Positions 10,971 to 22,630 of a DNA stretch of 64,000 bases are shown here, piece after piece; positions within the stretch are counted from its first letter, which is position 1, and each line of letters starts with the position of its first letter. The notes under the pieces are model-generated. The model was not told the DNA's origin, did no database searches, and saw nothing but the letters and a program-made list of their open reading frames with translations. This DNA is from Torreya grandis (taxonomy: Eukaryota; Streptophyta; Pinopsida; Cupressales; Taxaceae): the NCBI GenBank assembly GCA_037957365.1, contig JARHVA010004231.1, forward strand, positions 1,328,501-1,392,500, read 5' to 3'. Both the position numbers and the translations under genes were made by a program.

Positions 10971-11470
10971 TCAAATTTATAGTAAAATTTTATTTTTTTA
11001 TTTTCATTAAGGATTCCATTGAAAGTGCTCATTTATAGACAAAAATAATTGGGTCTAGTTGAATGTGGTCAAAGATTGATGATAATGGACACAATTATGA
11101 CAAGGTATCCATGAATGTGGAATATTTAGTTTTAAAATGGTAAATTTTAATTTTTTTTTGGGCTATTTTGATATATATTTGTTAATTATTTCATTTTAAA
11201 CACATTTTTATTTTATTTTTATGTTCATTTTTATATATTTGTGATTATAAGGGGAGGTCCAAATCCATTATCTCAATTAAGGTATAATTATGAACACCAT
11301 AAATTCATTGGTCATGATCGATGTTGATTAGGGATATGTAGATATTAGGGGGGTTAGGTCTTGCTACTTACCAAGGCTTTGTTCCATGTCATATTCCATT
11401 ATTGATCATATTAGTTGAGTTATGGGATTATGGCTCATGTAGTTTATAGTTTCCCATTGGAGATACTAAT
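10971..11470. other. AT-rich sequence, nothing recognised
   Basis: No coding region or repeat boundary was identified between the two duplications. Confidence 0.45.
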
Positions 11471-11793
11471 ATGAATTAGGAAGATGTGTGGTTAATATAG
11501 TAGTCCTATAATAGGTTGGAAGGTAAATGTGCATGATATCCCATGAGTTGGGAAGGACTCAATGATGAGATACTACATAGGGGGATGACAAATTAGAGCT
11601 AGGGTAGATAATAGTTCATGTTTTAAAGATATGAATTAGGAAGATGTGTGGTTAATATTATGTAGTCTTATAATAGGTTGGAAGTTAAATGTGCATGATA
11701 TCCCATAAGTTAGGAAGGACTAATGATGATATACTACATAGGGGGATGACAAAGTAGAACTAGGGTAGATAATAGTTCATGTTTTAAAGATAT
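11471..11793. repeat. Tandem duplication, 160-bp unit
   Basis: ATGAATTAGGAAGATGTGTG begins copy 1 at 11471 and copy 2 at 11631; both end in TTTTAAAGATAT. By eye the copies differ at roughly 10-12 positions including short indels, so the duplication is younger than the one at 10275-10970. Confidence 0.88.
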
Positions 11794-12744
11794 AGAGATA
11801 AGATATGTTCCATAGTTATGTAAAAATATCATTATTATTTGTTTATTATTTGTAGTAGTGGATAATAGTGGTATAGTGGTTGCATATGGGTTGTAAGTCC
11901 CAAGGGTTAAATTCAATCAAATAATTTTTAATGATAGTCATCCATTCAACATTGCCTTTCAAAATTTAGGACCATTCATATTTGAATAAGATATAATTAA
12001 AGGATTAAATGTATATTTACTAATATGTATCCATAATCCTTCATAAAATTTTGTGGTCAATCAAAAAATTTCCTATCATCTGATATGCTCTTTAAAATAA
12101 TTAACCATATTTTAAAACTAAAAAATGTTCATATGACTGTCACATTTGAACCCTAGTTATGACCCATTATTTAGGATTTGGAGGAGAATAATATGGTCAA
12201 TGGCTATGATGAATTAAAAAATTTACACTTATATAGATATTTTTATTATTTCATTGAGAAAAATTGTAGCATATAACTAGTGGAGGACATACTTATATGA
12301 AAGTGGTAATATAAGAACATAAATGTCATTATGCTACTAAGGTTACCAGTAGATGGATGGGAACATAATATTCTATACATGACATTATGGATAAAAATAT
12401 ATATGTATATACCATATTCACACAATACTATATAGGCTATATACATATATTTGATCAATTATGAGAAGTTGATATTATATGGAATTTATAGAAAGGTAAT
12501 TCAGTGTGGCTAGAGGACGCATGAGAGATAAGGATGTTCAAGTTTAATTTGTGTTATATGTATTGTGATGGATTCCTCAAGAGGCTTTAGTATGATAAGT
12601 TAACCCACTCATATGGGGTGGTCAAGATAGGACACTAACACATGTATGGATATGATCGAGGAGATTCTCATATGACCTAGTGAGGTGTAAATACTTAGTT
12701 TCATGGAGCTAGTGGTGGTAGATGATGATAAGGAAGATGAATCT
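11794..12744. other. AT-rich left flank of element O
   Basis: No gene recognised. The last five bases before the element (AATCT, 12740-12744) are the candidate left target duplication of O; the right counterpart ACTCC (63744-63748) matches only 3 of 5, so it is not secure. Confidence 0.45.
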
Positions 12745-13789
12745 TGTTGATGCCCAAAAATGTATCATAGGGGTTTAAAAAGTTATTAAAAACACTTCTC
12801 ATTTTTAAATTCAAAGAAATAAATTTCATGAGTTGTAGGTTGTGATCTTCCTAAGATCTTTGGTGGAATAGCAAAAAAGTAATGAACTATTTCACAAAAT
12901 TGATAATATAGTTGGTTTTTGGAAGCAACCTTAGTCTTAATCTTGATTGTGAAAAATCAAAGTAATATGAACTAAGTAGAGTAAATTATGATCAAAACCT
13001 AAAGTCTAAAGTCTAAGCTAGCATGTATATTTATAATGGAAGCTAAACTATAGTGAGTTGATTAAAAAAATGAGCAAAAAGAAGGGTAGGGTAGAGAAAA
13101 AAGATGTTACTAGTCTTCAATTTAGACATTATGATAGATCTTAAATTTCACTTAAACATGCACTCAAACTAATATATGACATGAAATATATAATGCACAA
13201 ATCCTATCACATATTGGGAAAACATTTAAGGATTGTTGTAACAATACAAATAAGAAACCATATTCAATTTAAAGATTTAATTCTACAAGAAAATTGCTAA
13301 GCACATCTACAAAAGAGTGAGGAAAATGAACTAAATCTAAGATCTTTCAATAAATCTAAGATCAACATAAATTGACAACTTTGCATTCAAATATGCACAT
13401 CTAGAATTCATGAAAACAATTCAAATCTAGAAATTAAACTAGTTAATTGAGGAAGTAGTCATGATATCAAAATGCATAAACAAGCATGAGATAATCCTTT
13501 CAAAATTTTCTTGCCTACATTAATTTTCTCCAAATTTACACAATATTTTTTTTCAAAAACTCCCTTCTCTTTTATAAATGATAATCCCCTTTTATAGAAT
13601 ACTAATGAGGTATGTTAGTCAATCATATCAAATGAAAATTTTATGAGTGTCAAGGATATCTATCCTTCTACAACATTATAGAACTAGTGACACTTTCTAA
13701 GTGGACTGACCCATAAGAAATGCACTTTAAAAAATTCACAAGATTTTACAAAAATAATATTCATTTTTTAAATGATATGCATATTCTGA

Positions 13790-16423
13790 TACAAGAGAAT
13801 ATTCTAATTCAACAAATTTGACTTTGAGACTCCTTTGTTGTTGCAGTCCTTGTCTTTGTTGTAGGATCTTCATTATTTTGCTATGTTGATTATCAATCAA
13901 CTTGGAGTTTATGGTGGGATCTATGAAAATTTATTCTTATTTATCAGTTAGGCCTTTAAATTCCTTGTTAGTTATATCATATGCTTCCTTGATGCTTCTA
14001 TCATCACTAGTATTCTCTTCTATAGATATGATCATGTCTAAGTTCCTTTTATTGTTTGCCCCTATTTTGCCTTGGCTTTTGCTTTTCACCTCCTACATGA
14101 ATTTAGTAGCTCTATGATTGAACTCCTCATTAGTGATCAAGCTAATAGGACTGACTATAGCTAGGTATGTGATTAAGCTCCCTAGCAGATGCATCATTTT
14201 ATTTTCTAATTACATGATATCTTTAGAAAGATACCCCATTTCCTTAGACCATTTCCTCAAAGCCTTGATATTTTCTATTAATATTTCCACAACCATATTC
14301 AAATGGGATATGATGATTGTCTTAAACCCAATAATTTGGTCCTCTATCAAAACATTGATCAAATCCTTTACTTTTTTATTGAAGCTTACCATTGGTTAAC
14401 TTGGCTTAAAACCAAGGTACCCTTTTTGTACACCATATCCTACTTGGACCTTGGTGATTTCAAAGAGTTTAATATGTCATACATAGTGGTTTCAAACTAA
14501 TTTACCATATCTCAAACTAATAAGATAGACTACTCTTTTAAGTTCTTCTTTTATTTCCTTAACCATTTGATAACATCTTGCAATAGTTATGATTGGATTT
14601 GGTCCAATTCTAAGACTTATTCTTCAAAGATTAGATCTTCACCAAGTCTATGGCCTTCATTTTGGGTCAAATTGGTCAAATGTTCAACCTTTTGGTATAA
14701 AATTTATTCAACACCTACCAAGAATTTTTTGTCAATCACTCTTTGTAAACTAATAGTCCCTAGATCAAACCTAACCCCAACTAGAGATTAGGTCACATGT
14801 GGACTATGGATATCTACTTTTGATTTGGCTGGTGACTGGCTTGGATTAGCCAACCCTTTTTACTCCTCTTTCAAAGTAACAATCCATGGTTTTAGTTCTT
14901 ATTGCATAGTAATGTTAGTGGATTTCACCATAGCCCATGGATGATAAGTAGGTAACTTTTCCAATCTAGGTTCATAAATGAACAATTCAAGAATAGGTCC
15001 ATAATGGATGTTCTCTTCAATGAACAAATGGACTTACTTTAAGGGAGGAGTGATGGTTACCTTTTGTCTCTTAGACTTTGAGACAATGGAAGTCTTATCT
15101 TTCCTTTTTGGAGGATTAACAACCACCAAGTCTAATGCAATATCTTTCTCTTTCTCTTCCTTAGTTCCCTCAACACTTGCTTCTCCTTCATCTAAATCTA
15201 TATCATAATCCATGGATAGCATATTTAATGCATCTTCAACAATTTCATTAAGATCAAGGGCTATCATATGAACCTCTTCTAAAGGTAGATCATGCTTTAC
15301 TACCTTAAATGATTTAGGGGCTAATGAACTTGAAGGGATTTCATCTGGGCTTTTCTCTTTAGGTTTATGCTCTATTTGTGTCTCTACTTGTGTACTAACT
15401 TATGGGAGTCTAGAAGATTCACCACTAATAAAATTATATTTCTTAAGACCCAATTTCCATCTATCATCTACTTTTTGATTTCTCTATAGTCTAGACTTAG
15501 GTTTTAGGTTGTGTTCCATCAATCTTATAGTGACTTCAAAGTAAGTAGATGCCTTGGTGTATATAGGATAAAAGGTACCATGCTCATGTTCATAGGGTAC
15601 ATTCAAAATCCCTTTGAGTTATAATTACTCTTTAACCCTTCCATAAGGGTTCCATTATCTAAGTTCATCTATCTATAGATTTAAATATGATTTATGATTT
15701 TATGCAGCCTCAATGTGATCCCATTGTCTGAAGGTAGTCTTACCACTTATCATAGGGAAGCTATGAAGAAGTCCCTTTCTTTTCATTTTGCTAAGGTCAT
15801 CTACACCATGAAAAAATTGGTAGGACACCTCTTGCTCTACTAGCTCATCAAGAACATGAACTAATAACTTGAGAGGAGAATTTTGAGTTTCCTCAATCCT
15901 TATGATAGTACAGTTAGGGTACAACCATATATCCCCATTTCTTAAATATATTTCTTGATAAAAGGACTTATTATTGACATAGGGATACCAATTATAGATT
16001 CCCTAAATGCCAAGTAAATAAAATTACAAATGAACTGGATGTGATCCCTATATTTATAAATGTAAAACTTAGAATAGTATTGATAAATGGTCTATGTTCC
16101 ATTTGGAGACCATTTTCTCTAATTAGGGATATTTATGGTTGCACATAGGGCATGTAGGAGATAAGTCATCATGAAAAACTCATTCTTCTTCTTATGCCTG
16201 ATTGCATATATTTGTTTGCTCAAAGAAATGCTAATTATCTCACCTAGTGGGGGAACCATTACACTTTCAATAATGAAATATACTATGGCTATGCACATTG
16301 GATCAATGTATGTTGTGGTTGCACATCCATATAATTTATTCAACATTGTCATTATCATCATAATCCTTCATCTAAATTAATTTATTGGGATTTTGTAATT
16401 AAGGTTAACAAATACATGGTTAC
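13790..16423 (-). pseudogene. LTR-encoded ORF relic, C-terminal part (copy in O 3' LTR)
   Basis: Minus-strand coding relic, split from its N-terminal part (48824-49330) by the insertion of N. Right to left: 16119-16361, with a KLYGCATTTYIDP segment and GEIISISLSKQIYAIRHKK; 15700-15924, with ELVEQEVSYQFFHGVDDLS and TTFRQWDHIEA; an acidic-then-basic segment at 15034-15267 (ASVEGTKEEKEKD, then NPPKRK and SKSKRQKV, an NLS-like pair); and a helical, charged C-terminal region down to about 13800. Stops and shifts separate the pieces. I do not recognise the family with confidence. The middle segment faintly recalls the plant transposon-associated proteins with a VGEII-type motif (putative plant transposon protein domain), which is speculative. 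Confidence 0.6.
16419..16423. other. Left target-site duplication of N
   Basis: GTTAC here pairs with ATTAC at 48819-48823 (4 of 5 identical). The O right LTR supplies the uninterrupted paralogous site. This marks N as a true retrotransposon insertion into the LTR of O. Confidence 0.75.
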
Positions 16424-17479
16424 TATTGATGCCTAAAAGTGTTTCACATGTGGCTATTAGTGTTTAAGAAACATTACTCATTTCTGAATTCAAAGAATTC
16501 AATGCATGAGTTATAGGTTATGATAATCCTATTATATTTGGTAAAATAGAGGTTGAACAAGTAGACTATTTCACAAATTTATATTAATTGGTGGTTAGGA
16601 TCCATCATGGGTTAATATTTGATCTTTGATTTCAAGGATGATCCATTCTACTTAAAGTGAATTATGCTTAAACCTAAGTCTAAAGGTAAAGTAAGATGAG
16701 TATTCATAGTGAATATAATCTAAGGTGAATTGATAAAAAGGAGCAAAAGGAAGGGTAAGGAAAAGATGAAATGTGTTGCTAATATATAATCCAAACATTA
16801 CGACAATGTTTAATTTTCATTTGAACATGCATTTAACCAATATATGACATGAAATATCATAATCTCAAATCCTATCACACATTAGGCCAACATCTAAGGG
16901 TAATATTAAATAATTCAAATAAATACTAGGTTCACTTTAAAGATTTACCCCTACAAGCAAACAACATTAACACATGCAAGAAGAGTAGATAAAATGAAGT
17001 AAACCTTAGAATTTTCAATTAATCTAGCATTAGAATAAATTAGACATTTTTCATTTAAAGGTTCACATCTAGAATTCACAAGGACCATTTAAATCTAGGA
17101 TTTGGACAACAAAATGAGAGAGAAGCCATGATAGTAATCCACACAAGTAAATCTAGACAAGCTTTTTAGAACTCGTTGCTTATATTAATTTTCTCAAAAG
17201 CTACAAAATAGTTTTTGGCTCAAAATTTCCCTCCCCTTTTATGATTTAAAATACCTCTTTATATTCACAATTCATGAGGTATGTCGGTTAATAATGTCAA
17301 ATGTTAAGGACAACTATCCTTTTACAATCATTTTAAAACTCTTTAAACACTTTAAAATGACTAACTCATAGGAAATGTGCTTTACAAGTTCCACATGCCT
17401 TTACAAAATAATATTATCTTTTCAAAAACTATATAATATTTATTACAAAAATAATATTCCAAATTCAACTAACTTTGAG

Positions 17480-20400
17480 ACCCTTTTGCTGATGTAGTTC
17501 CCTATTATTATTGTAATATCTTCATTGTTCTTTGATGTTTCTCATCAATAGGTTCAAATTGACCATAGGATCCATAAAGAGTTCATTCTCTTAATATGCC
17601 ATATTATTGAGATATTTATTATCCCTTTCTAATGATTCTTTGATACTTTTATCCTCTATAATATTCTCCTCTATAGTAAAGATCATGTCCATGATCTTTG
17701 TGTTATCAACCCTTATCTTCCCTTGGGTCTAAATTTTCACTTCATGCATGACTTGAGTTATCATATGCTTGAATTCATAATCAATTATCAAACTGTTTGA
17801 GATAAGTGTAGTGGGATCCTTGATTATGCTCCCCAATATGTGTTCCATCCTATTCTACAACTACATGTCATCCTTATGAAGGTTTTATAAGTCCTTAAAC
17901 CATTTTCCCAAATTATTGATTTTATCTATTAATAACCACATGGTTGTGTTCAGATGAGCCAAGCTTATGGTCTTGAAATCAAGAATTTAATATTTAGTCA
18001 ATATATTAATCAAATACTTTATTTTGCCTCTTGAGCTTGGGTATTGGTGAATTAGGCACTTGGATGTTGAATCCTACTAGTTCAATATACTATGTCTAGA
18101 CTTTATTGACTTTAGAGAATTAAATGTATCATACAAGGTGTCTTTAAAAAAATTGATCATTGTATCTAGGACTAACAATATAACTTCTTTCTCCAAATTT
18201 TCCTTTGTTATTGCATGCCTTTAAGGGTAGCTTGTAATTGTTAAACCAATGAATATATACACTTTTTGATAGGTGACCTCTTCACCCCTATCATGATTTT
18301 ATTCTCTATGACCCTTTTGTAAATTGGTAGTTATTGGGTCAAACTTGACACCAATTGATGATTAAGTCACTTTAGGAGATATAATATTGACTTATGTTCT
18401 ACTTGACTCTCTTGGAGGAGCCAAACTTATCTCTTATTCCTATAATAAATCCATAATGTATGTCTTGAGTTCTTCATGTACTGGGATATTGATGGCCTTC
18501 ATCATTACCCAAGGATGGTACATAGTTGACACTTTTTACAATTTGCCATGGATGAACCATTCTAGAATGGTTGGACCATGAATCTATTTTTCTTCATTAA
18601 ATACATTGAATTCACTCAAAGGATGAGTGAAAGTCACCTTAGGATTCTTTGCCTTCACTAGAAAAATGGCTAGCTCCACCTTTCTCTTAGTGGTATCTAT
18701 AAGAACTATATCCAACACTTATTCCCTTTTATTCATTTATTTATTCCATCTCTTCATCATCTAATTCATAGGCCAATGATAGAATTTTTAAGGCATTATC
18801 TCATTAGTGTCTAATTTTATCATATGAACCTCATCCATTGGTGATCCTTATTCCTCTACTTGAACTAAAGAAGATGCAATCTCATCAAGTCTTCTCTCTT
18901 CTAGCCTATGTTCAACTTGTGTCTCTATTTGGGCATTGAATAATTAAGCTAATTGAGGATTAAAAGGTGCACTTCTCAATAAATGATATTATCTTGGCCC
19001 TAACTACCATTTATCATCTCCTCCCTTTTTCTCCCTCAACATCTTAGATTTTGGATTGATGTTATATTTTTTCAATCTTCCTATGACCTTGGAGAATGAA
19101 GATGATTTTGTGTATATGGGGTCAAAAGGACTAGGCTAGTGATCATAAAATACATTAAACATCATTTTTAATTTTAGGCTATCCTTAACTATTCCATAGG
19201 GATCCCATTGCTTGAGCTCATCAATTTATAGGGTGAAATATGTTCTATTTTTGAAGGTTGCCTCAATATTGTCCCATAATGTAAACACAGTTCTACAAAT
19301 GGTTATTGAGAGGGTATAGAGCAGTCCTTTTCTTTTGGTATTGAAAATACTATCTATTCCATTGTATATTTGATAATCCACTTCTTACTCTACTAGTTTG
19401 ATTGAATATGGATAGGTAGCCTGAGTGGGGTGCATTATGTACCTTCAATCCTAATGATTGTAAAAAATAGATATAGCCATATATCCCCCATTACTTCAAC
19501 ATTATTATTAATTAGTGGGTTGAATCTCATCATTAGGATCCCTATGATGTCCTCAGTAAGGGATGAGTAAACATAATCACATATGAATTATATGTGGTCC
19601 TTGTACTTGAAGATATGTAATTTGGAGTAATATTTTGAAATAGTCTATACTCTACTGGGTGACCATTCCTTAAGGATGTGAATCTTTGTTGCAAACATTA
19701 GGGCATCTAAAAGGTATGAAATCATGTAGAACTAAGCTCTACTATTTTTATTGATTATATAAAACTATCTACTTAAGCAGATGTTGATTACTTCACCTAA
19801 AGGGGGGTGACCTATTTCTCAACCATGAAATAGATTAAGAGGACCCAAATTTTGTCTACATATGTAGTGGTTGGATTCCCACACAACCTCTTCATCTTTA
19901 TCATGATCATTCTAATCCCAAGTCTAAACTGGCTAATGGGGATGCTATTCAAGTCAAAAAATACTTGACTCCTAGAATATATTCATAGGGCAAGGATGAT
20001 CTTTAGATCATTCTCTTTGGACCAGTTGTTGATTATTGTTAGGTTTACTTGGGGTTTAGGAAATTTGTAGTAGTTATCAAATTTTATGGGAGAAATGTAA
20101 GCAATCTTACTTAAACTACATTTATGTATAATCATGACCTTATCTATTTTAGAATCTCTAAAAATGGGAACAAGAATGTTTATGTAGTGGAGTAAATCAG
20201 GTTTAGTCATTGCATAGTATAGACTAGTCATTTGTATATCAACTATGTCATAGTAGAGCCTCTTTGTAGACACATTATTCTCCTCCTCCATGGTAATGGT
20301 GGGTTGTTCTTTGATGGTCTAAAAAATCTTAGACCAATTACTGTCTCATGTGTTCAAAGTTGTGGTGTCAAATTATGTGTCTTTAAAAATTATCCCTTCT

Positions 20401-20500
20401 ACATTTTAGGTCAAATAGAGCTCTACATCCTCCCTAGAAATACCTTTTGGAGCTACCATGGCTATGAAATTTGTCAAATTGCTCACTAGCAGACTGTACT
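17480..20500 (-). pseudogene. LTR-encoded ORF relic (copy in N 3' LTR)
   Basis: The longest clean piece is 19983-20291 (102 codons), which reads MEEENNVSTKRLYYDIVD and then SKIAYISPIKFDNYYKFPK; this is the N-terminal region. Upstream to about 20490, in the same frame, lies a stretch with RALFDLT and FDTTTLNT-like text that matches the corresponding sequence of the other LTRs (for example 49150-49330). Leftwards the middle part, the acidic segment (about 18560-18850) and the helical C-terminal part follow in the same order as in the O LTRs. Many stops. Function unknown. It lies on the same strand as gag-pol, so it could have been read from the element's own transcripts. Confidence 0.6.
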
Positions 20501-20880
20501 TCAACTCTAGCATGAATTGCTCTTTTATAGATGATGTTTCAACTCTTCTTGACTCATTTATAATGATCACAAGGTCAAGTTAGGGCTTATATTTATGCTA
20601 CGACTAATCTTGGAGGTCTTCTCAGTGTTTTAATGGTGTCAATTAGTTCAAATGGAAAGCTTAATGTCTTAGATTTTCTTTGGATTGTGTATTTACACAT
20701 TTTCTTTTTGTGGGTCTATTAAAAATTCAACTCCATTATGTCTTACTTATGTGGCATTTTCATGTCAACTCCATGGCATACTACTCATTAATAATTAAAA
20801 TATGACCATTTATCAATTTTAGACACATGCCAATATTTTATTAGTTGTGGGTCCTTTTAAAATTCTACCTTGCATTACAC

Positions 20881-21300
20881 CATTGGATCTATTTACATGG
20901 ATCAAAATGGTCTATTGATCTCAATTTAAGAAATCAAATGTCATTGGCTACTTTGTCATATTCTATATGGTTGTGAAACTTATCACTTCTACATTAATTA
21001 TGAGATTTATTGAAAATTCTACCTTCATCTTGCATCATTAGATCATATTTATCTAGATGATTGCACTCTATTGATCTTGATCCATTGGATTTTGTCCTTT
21101 GATTCATACTATTGATTGGAAGGTGTAAACTCAACCATGTGCTATCTATATTAGGGAAGATGCTCAATATTTAATTTGTGGCTTATGGTTGTGTAACTTG
21201 TCATCTCTGTATTAATTCATAAGGCCCTTGAATTTTTAACCATCTTTATGTACGATTGGATCTTATTTGGATGGATCAACATGTTCAACTGGATCTTAAT
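20881..21300. repeat. Degenerate repeats in the outer LTR segment, spacing about 155-217 bp
   Basis: The words CATTGGATCTATTTACATGG (20881), CATTAGATCATATTTATCTA (21036) and a third GATTGGATCTTATTT copy (21253) each lead a block with GATCAA and ATTGATCT words. Equivalent blocks occur in the other LTR copies, for example 47270-47640. This is the U3 side in element orientation, where promoter and enhancer repeats are common; function not shown. Confidence 0.5.
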
Positions 21301-22345
21301 CCACAAGGTCTAATGCCATTGTCTGCTTACTATCCTTTCACCATAATTTTGACACTTTTTACCTTCTTGCTCATCTTGGGGCTTCATTGAATTCTTGAAT
21401 AAATACACATTATTGATTGGAATGTTTATGCTCAACTATATACCAGTGATCTTTGGGGACATGCTCGAGCTTCCTTACTTACTTTGATTTCTTTTGAATT
21501 ATCAACATTGATCTCACATCATCAAATTTTATATTCCTGAGTTAATGTCTACCATTAATCCTACAGATAATATGAAATGTTAATTTAGGCTCGATAAATA
21601 TAAGGAACTTAGTTTAAATATTTTAGACTATGGTTATATCCATTTTGATAAACACAATAGAAACTTAGGATAAATTTTTTAGGCTAAGTTCTAAAACATA
21701 ATTGAAACTTTAGGATAAGGATTTAGGTTAAGTCTAGGATGTAACAAATGAGACCCTATGGTTAGTTAAATCATGTGGAGATAAAATGAACAAAGGGGCC
21801 TCAGGACATAAAGGACAAAGTGTAAATTTTTAGATTAAGGTTTGGTCATTTTGATAAACATGACTAAGCCTTAGGATAAAAAATAAATAAACTATGTCTA
21901 TGGCTTAATTAATCATTCCCACATAAATTGTTCTTGCATAAATTAGAATTCAATTCAAAAGGACATGATAAGGGGTAATTGGACTAAACTTTTTAAGATT
22001 CTCAAAGATGAATTCAACTTGGCTTTTAGCAGGCTAAAGGCTAGTAAAAGACCAAATTGGCATTAAACCATAAAATCTAGACATTGTGCATTCCAAATGG
22101 ACTATATTAATCCTATTACCTAAAACATGAAGATCCAATGTTATCAATTTATAGACAATATCAAACTAGAATCATATGTAAGGATGCTTAATTAAACCAA
22201 TTGTGGATGATATTTAGATAAAGACTATGTGCAAACATAGTTTTGGTACTTTGATCATGTGATTTTTCAATTTTAAGGTATAAATTTTCACAATTTGAAA
22301 GAAGGGTCCCCATTTTTTAGAAACGGGGGTATGTTGACCTCAATA

Positions 22346-22630
22346 AATGGTGACTTCTGGGAGAACATAGAAATATGTTAGAATTTACAGACTTTAGTTT
22401 AGACTAATAACAAATCTACTTGTTCTACTTGATTAAGTACTATTATTAAGATACAGTCATGTTTAAAAAAAGTATTGTACAAGTAGAATTAAGATCAAAC
22501 ATCAAAACATAAAAATGTTATGTGTGTGCTTTGATTCTACTTACTGATTGCCATAGGATTTAGATAACAACTTTTAGATTCATGACTTTAACCATCAACA
22601 TTGACTTTCAACATATTTAAATGTTCATTA
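22346..22630 (-). other. N 3' noncoding region, part 1
   Basis: Sequence between integrase and the 3' LTR. It aligns with 50799-51085 of O (ATGGTGA.TT.TG.GGGAA at the start; CATCAACATTGACTT.CAACATATTTAAAT at the end). No ORF and no convincing polypurine tract is visible next to the LTR. Confidence 0.7.
22626..22630. other. Left target-site duplication of E1
   Basis: CATTA, repeated exactly at 29029-29033. The uninterrupted paralogue in O reads CATTAAGAATCATGATT at 51081. Confidence 0.95.

Larger units (their letters stand above)
12745..16423 (-). repeat. O 3' LTR, distal segment (interrupted by N)
   Basis: Starts TGTTGATGCCCAAAAATG and runs parallel to 58090-61765 of the right LTR. At 16423 the match stops inside GTTAC and resumes at 48824. 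The right LTR shows the uninterrupted sequence across this point at about 61760-61775. It holds the C-terminal two thirds of the LTR coding region. Minor indels only. Confidence 0.9.
16424..22345 (-). repeat. N 3' LTR (full length, 5.9 kb)
   Basis: Begins TATTGATGCCTAAAAGTG and ends GTATGTTGACCTCAATA; the mate in N ends GTTGACCTCAACA. Near its right end it has the hairpin-like word CCCCATTTTTTAGAAACGGGG. It contains the LTR coding relic (17480-20500) and, right of that, a stretch with degenerate repeats of ATTGGATCTATTT..TGGATCAA type (20881, 21036, 21253). Confidence 0.88.

Noticed and set aside
15008..15208. Plus-strand open frames conserved between 15008-15208 and 60360-60560
   Set aside because: They are the antisense shadow of the minus-strand LTR ORF segment, whose substitution pattern and neighbouring segments support the minus strand.
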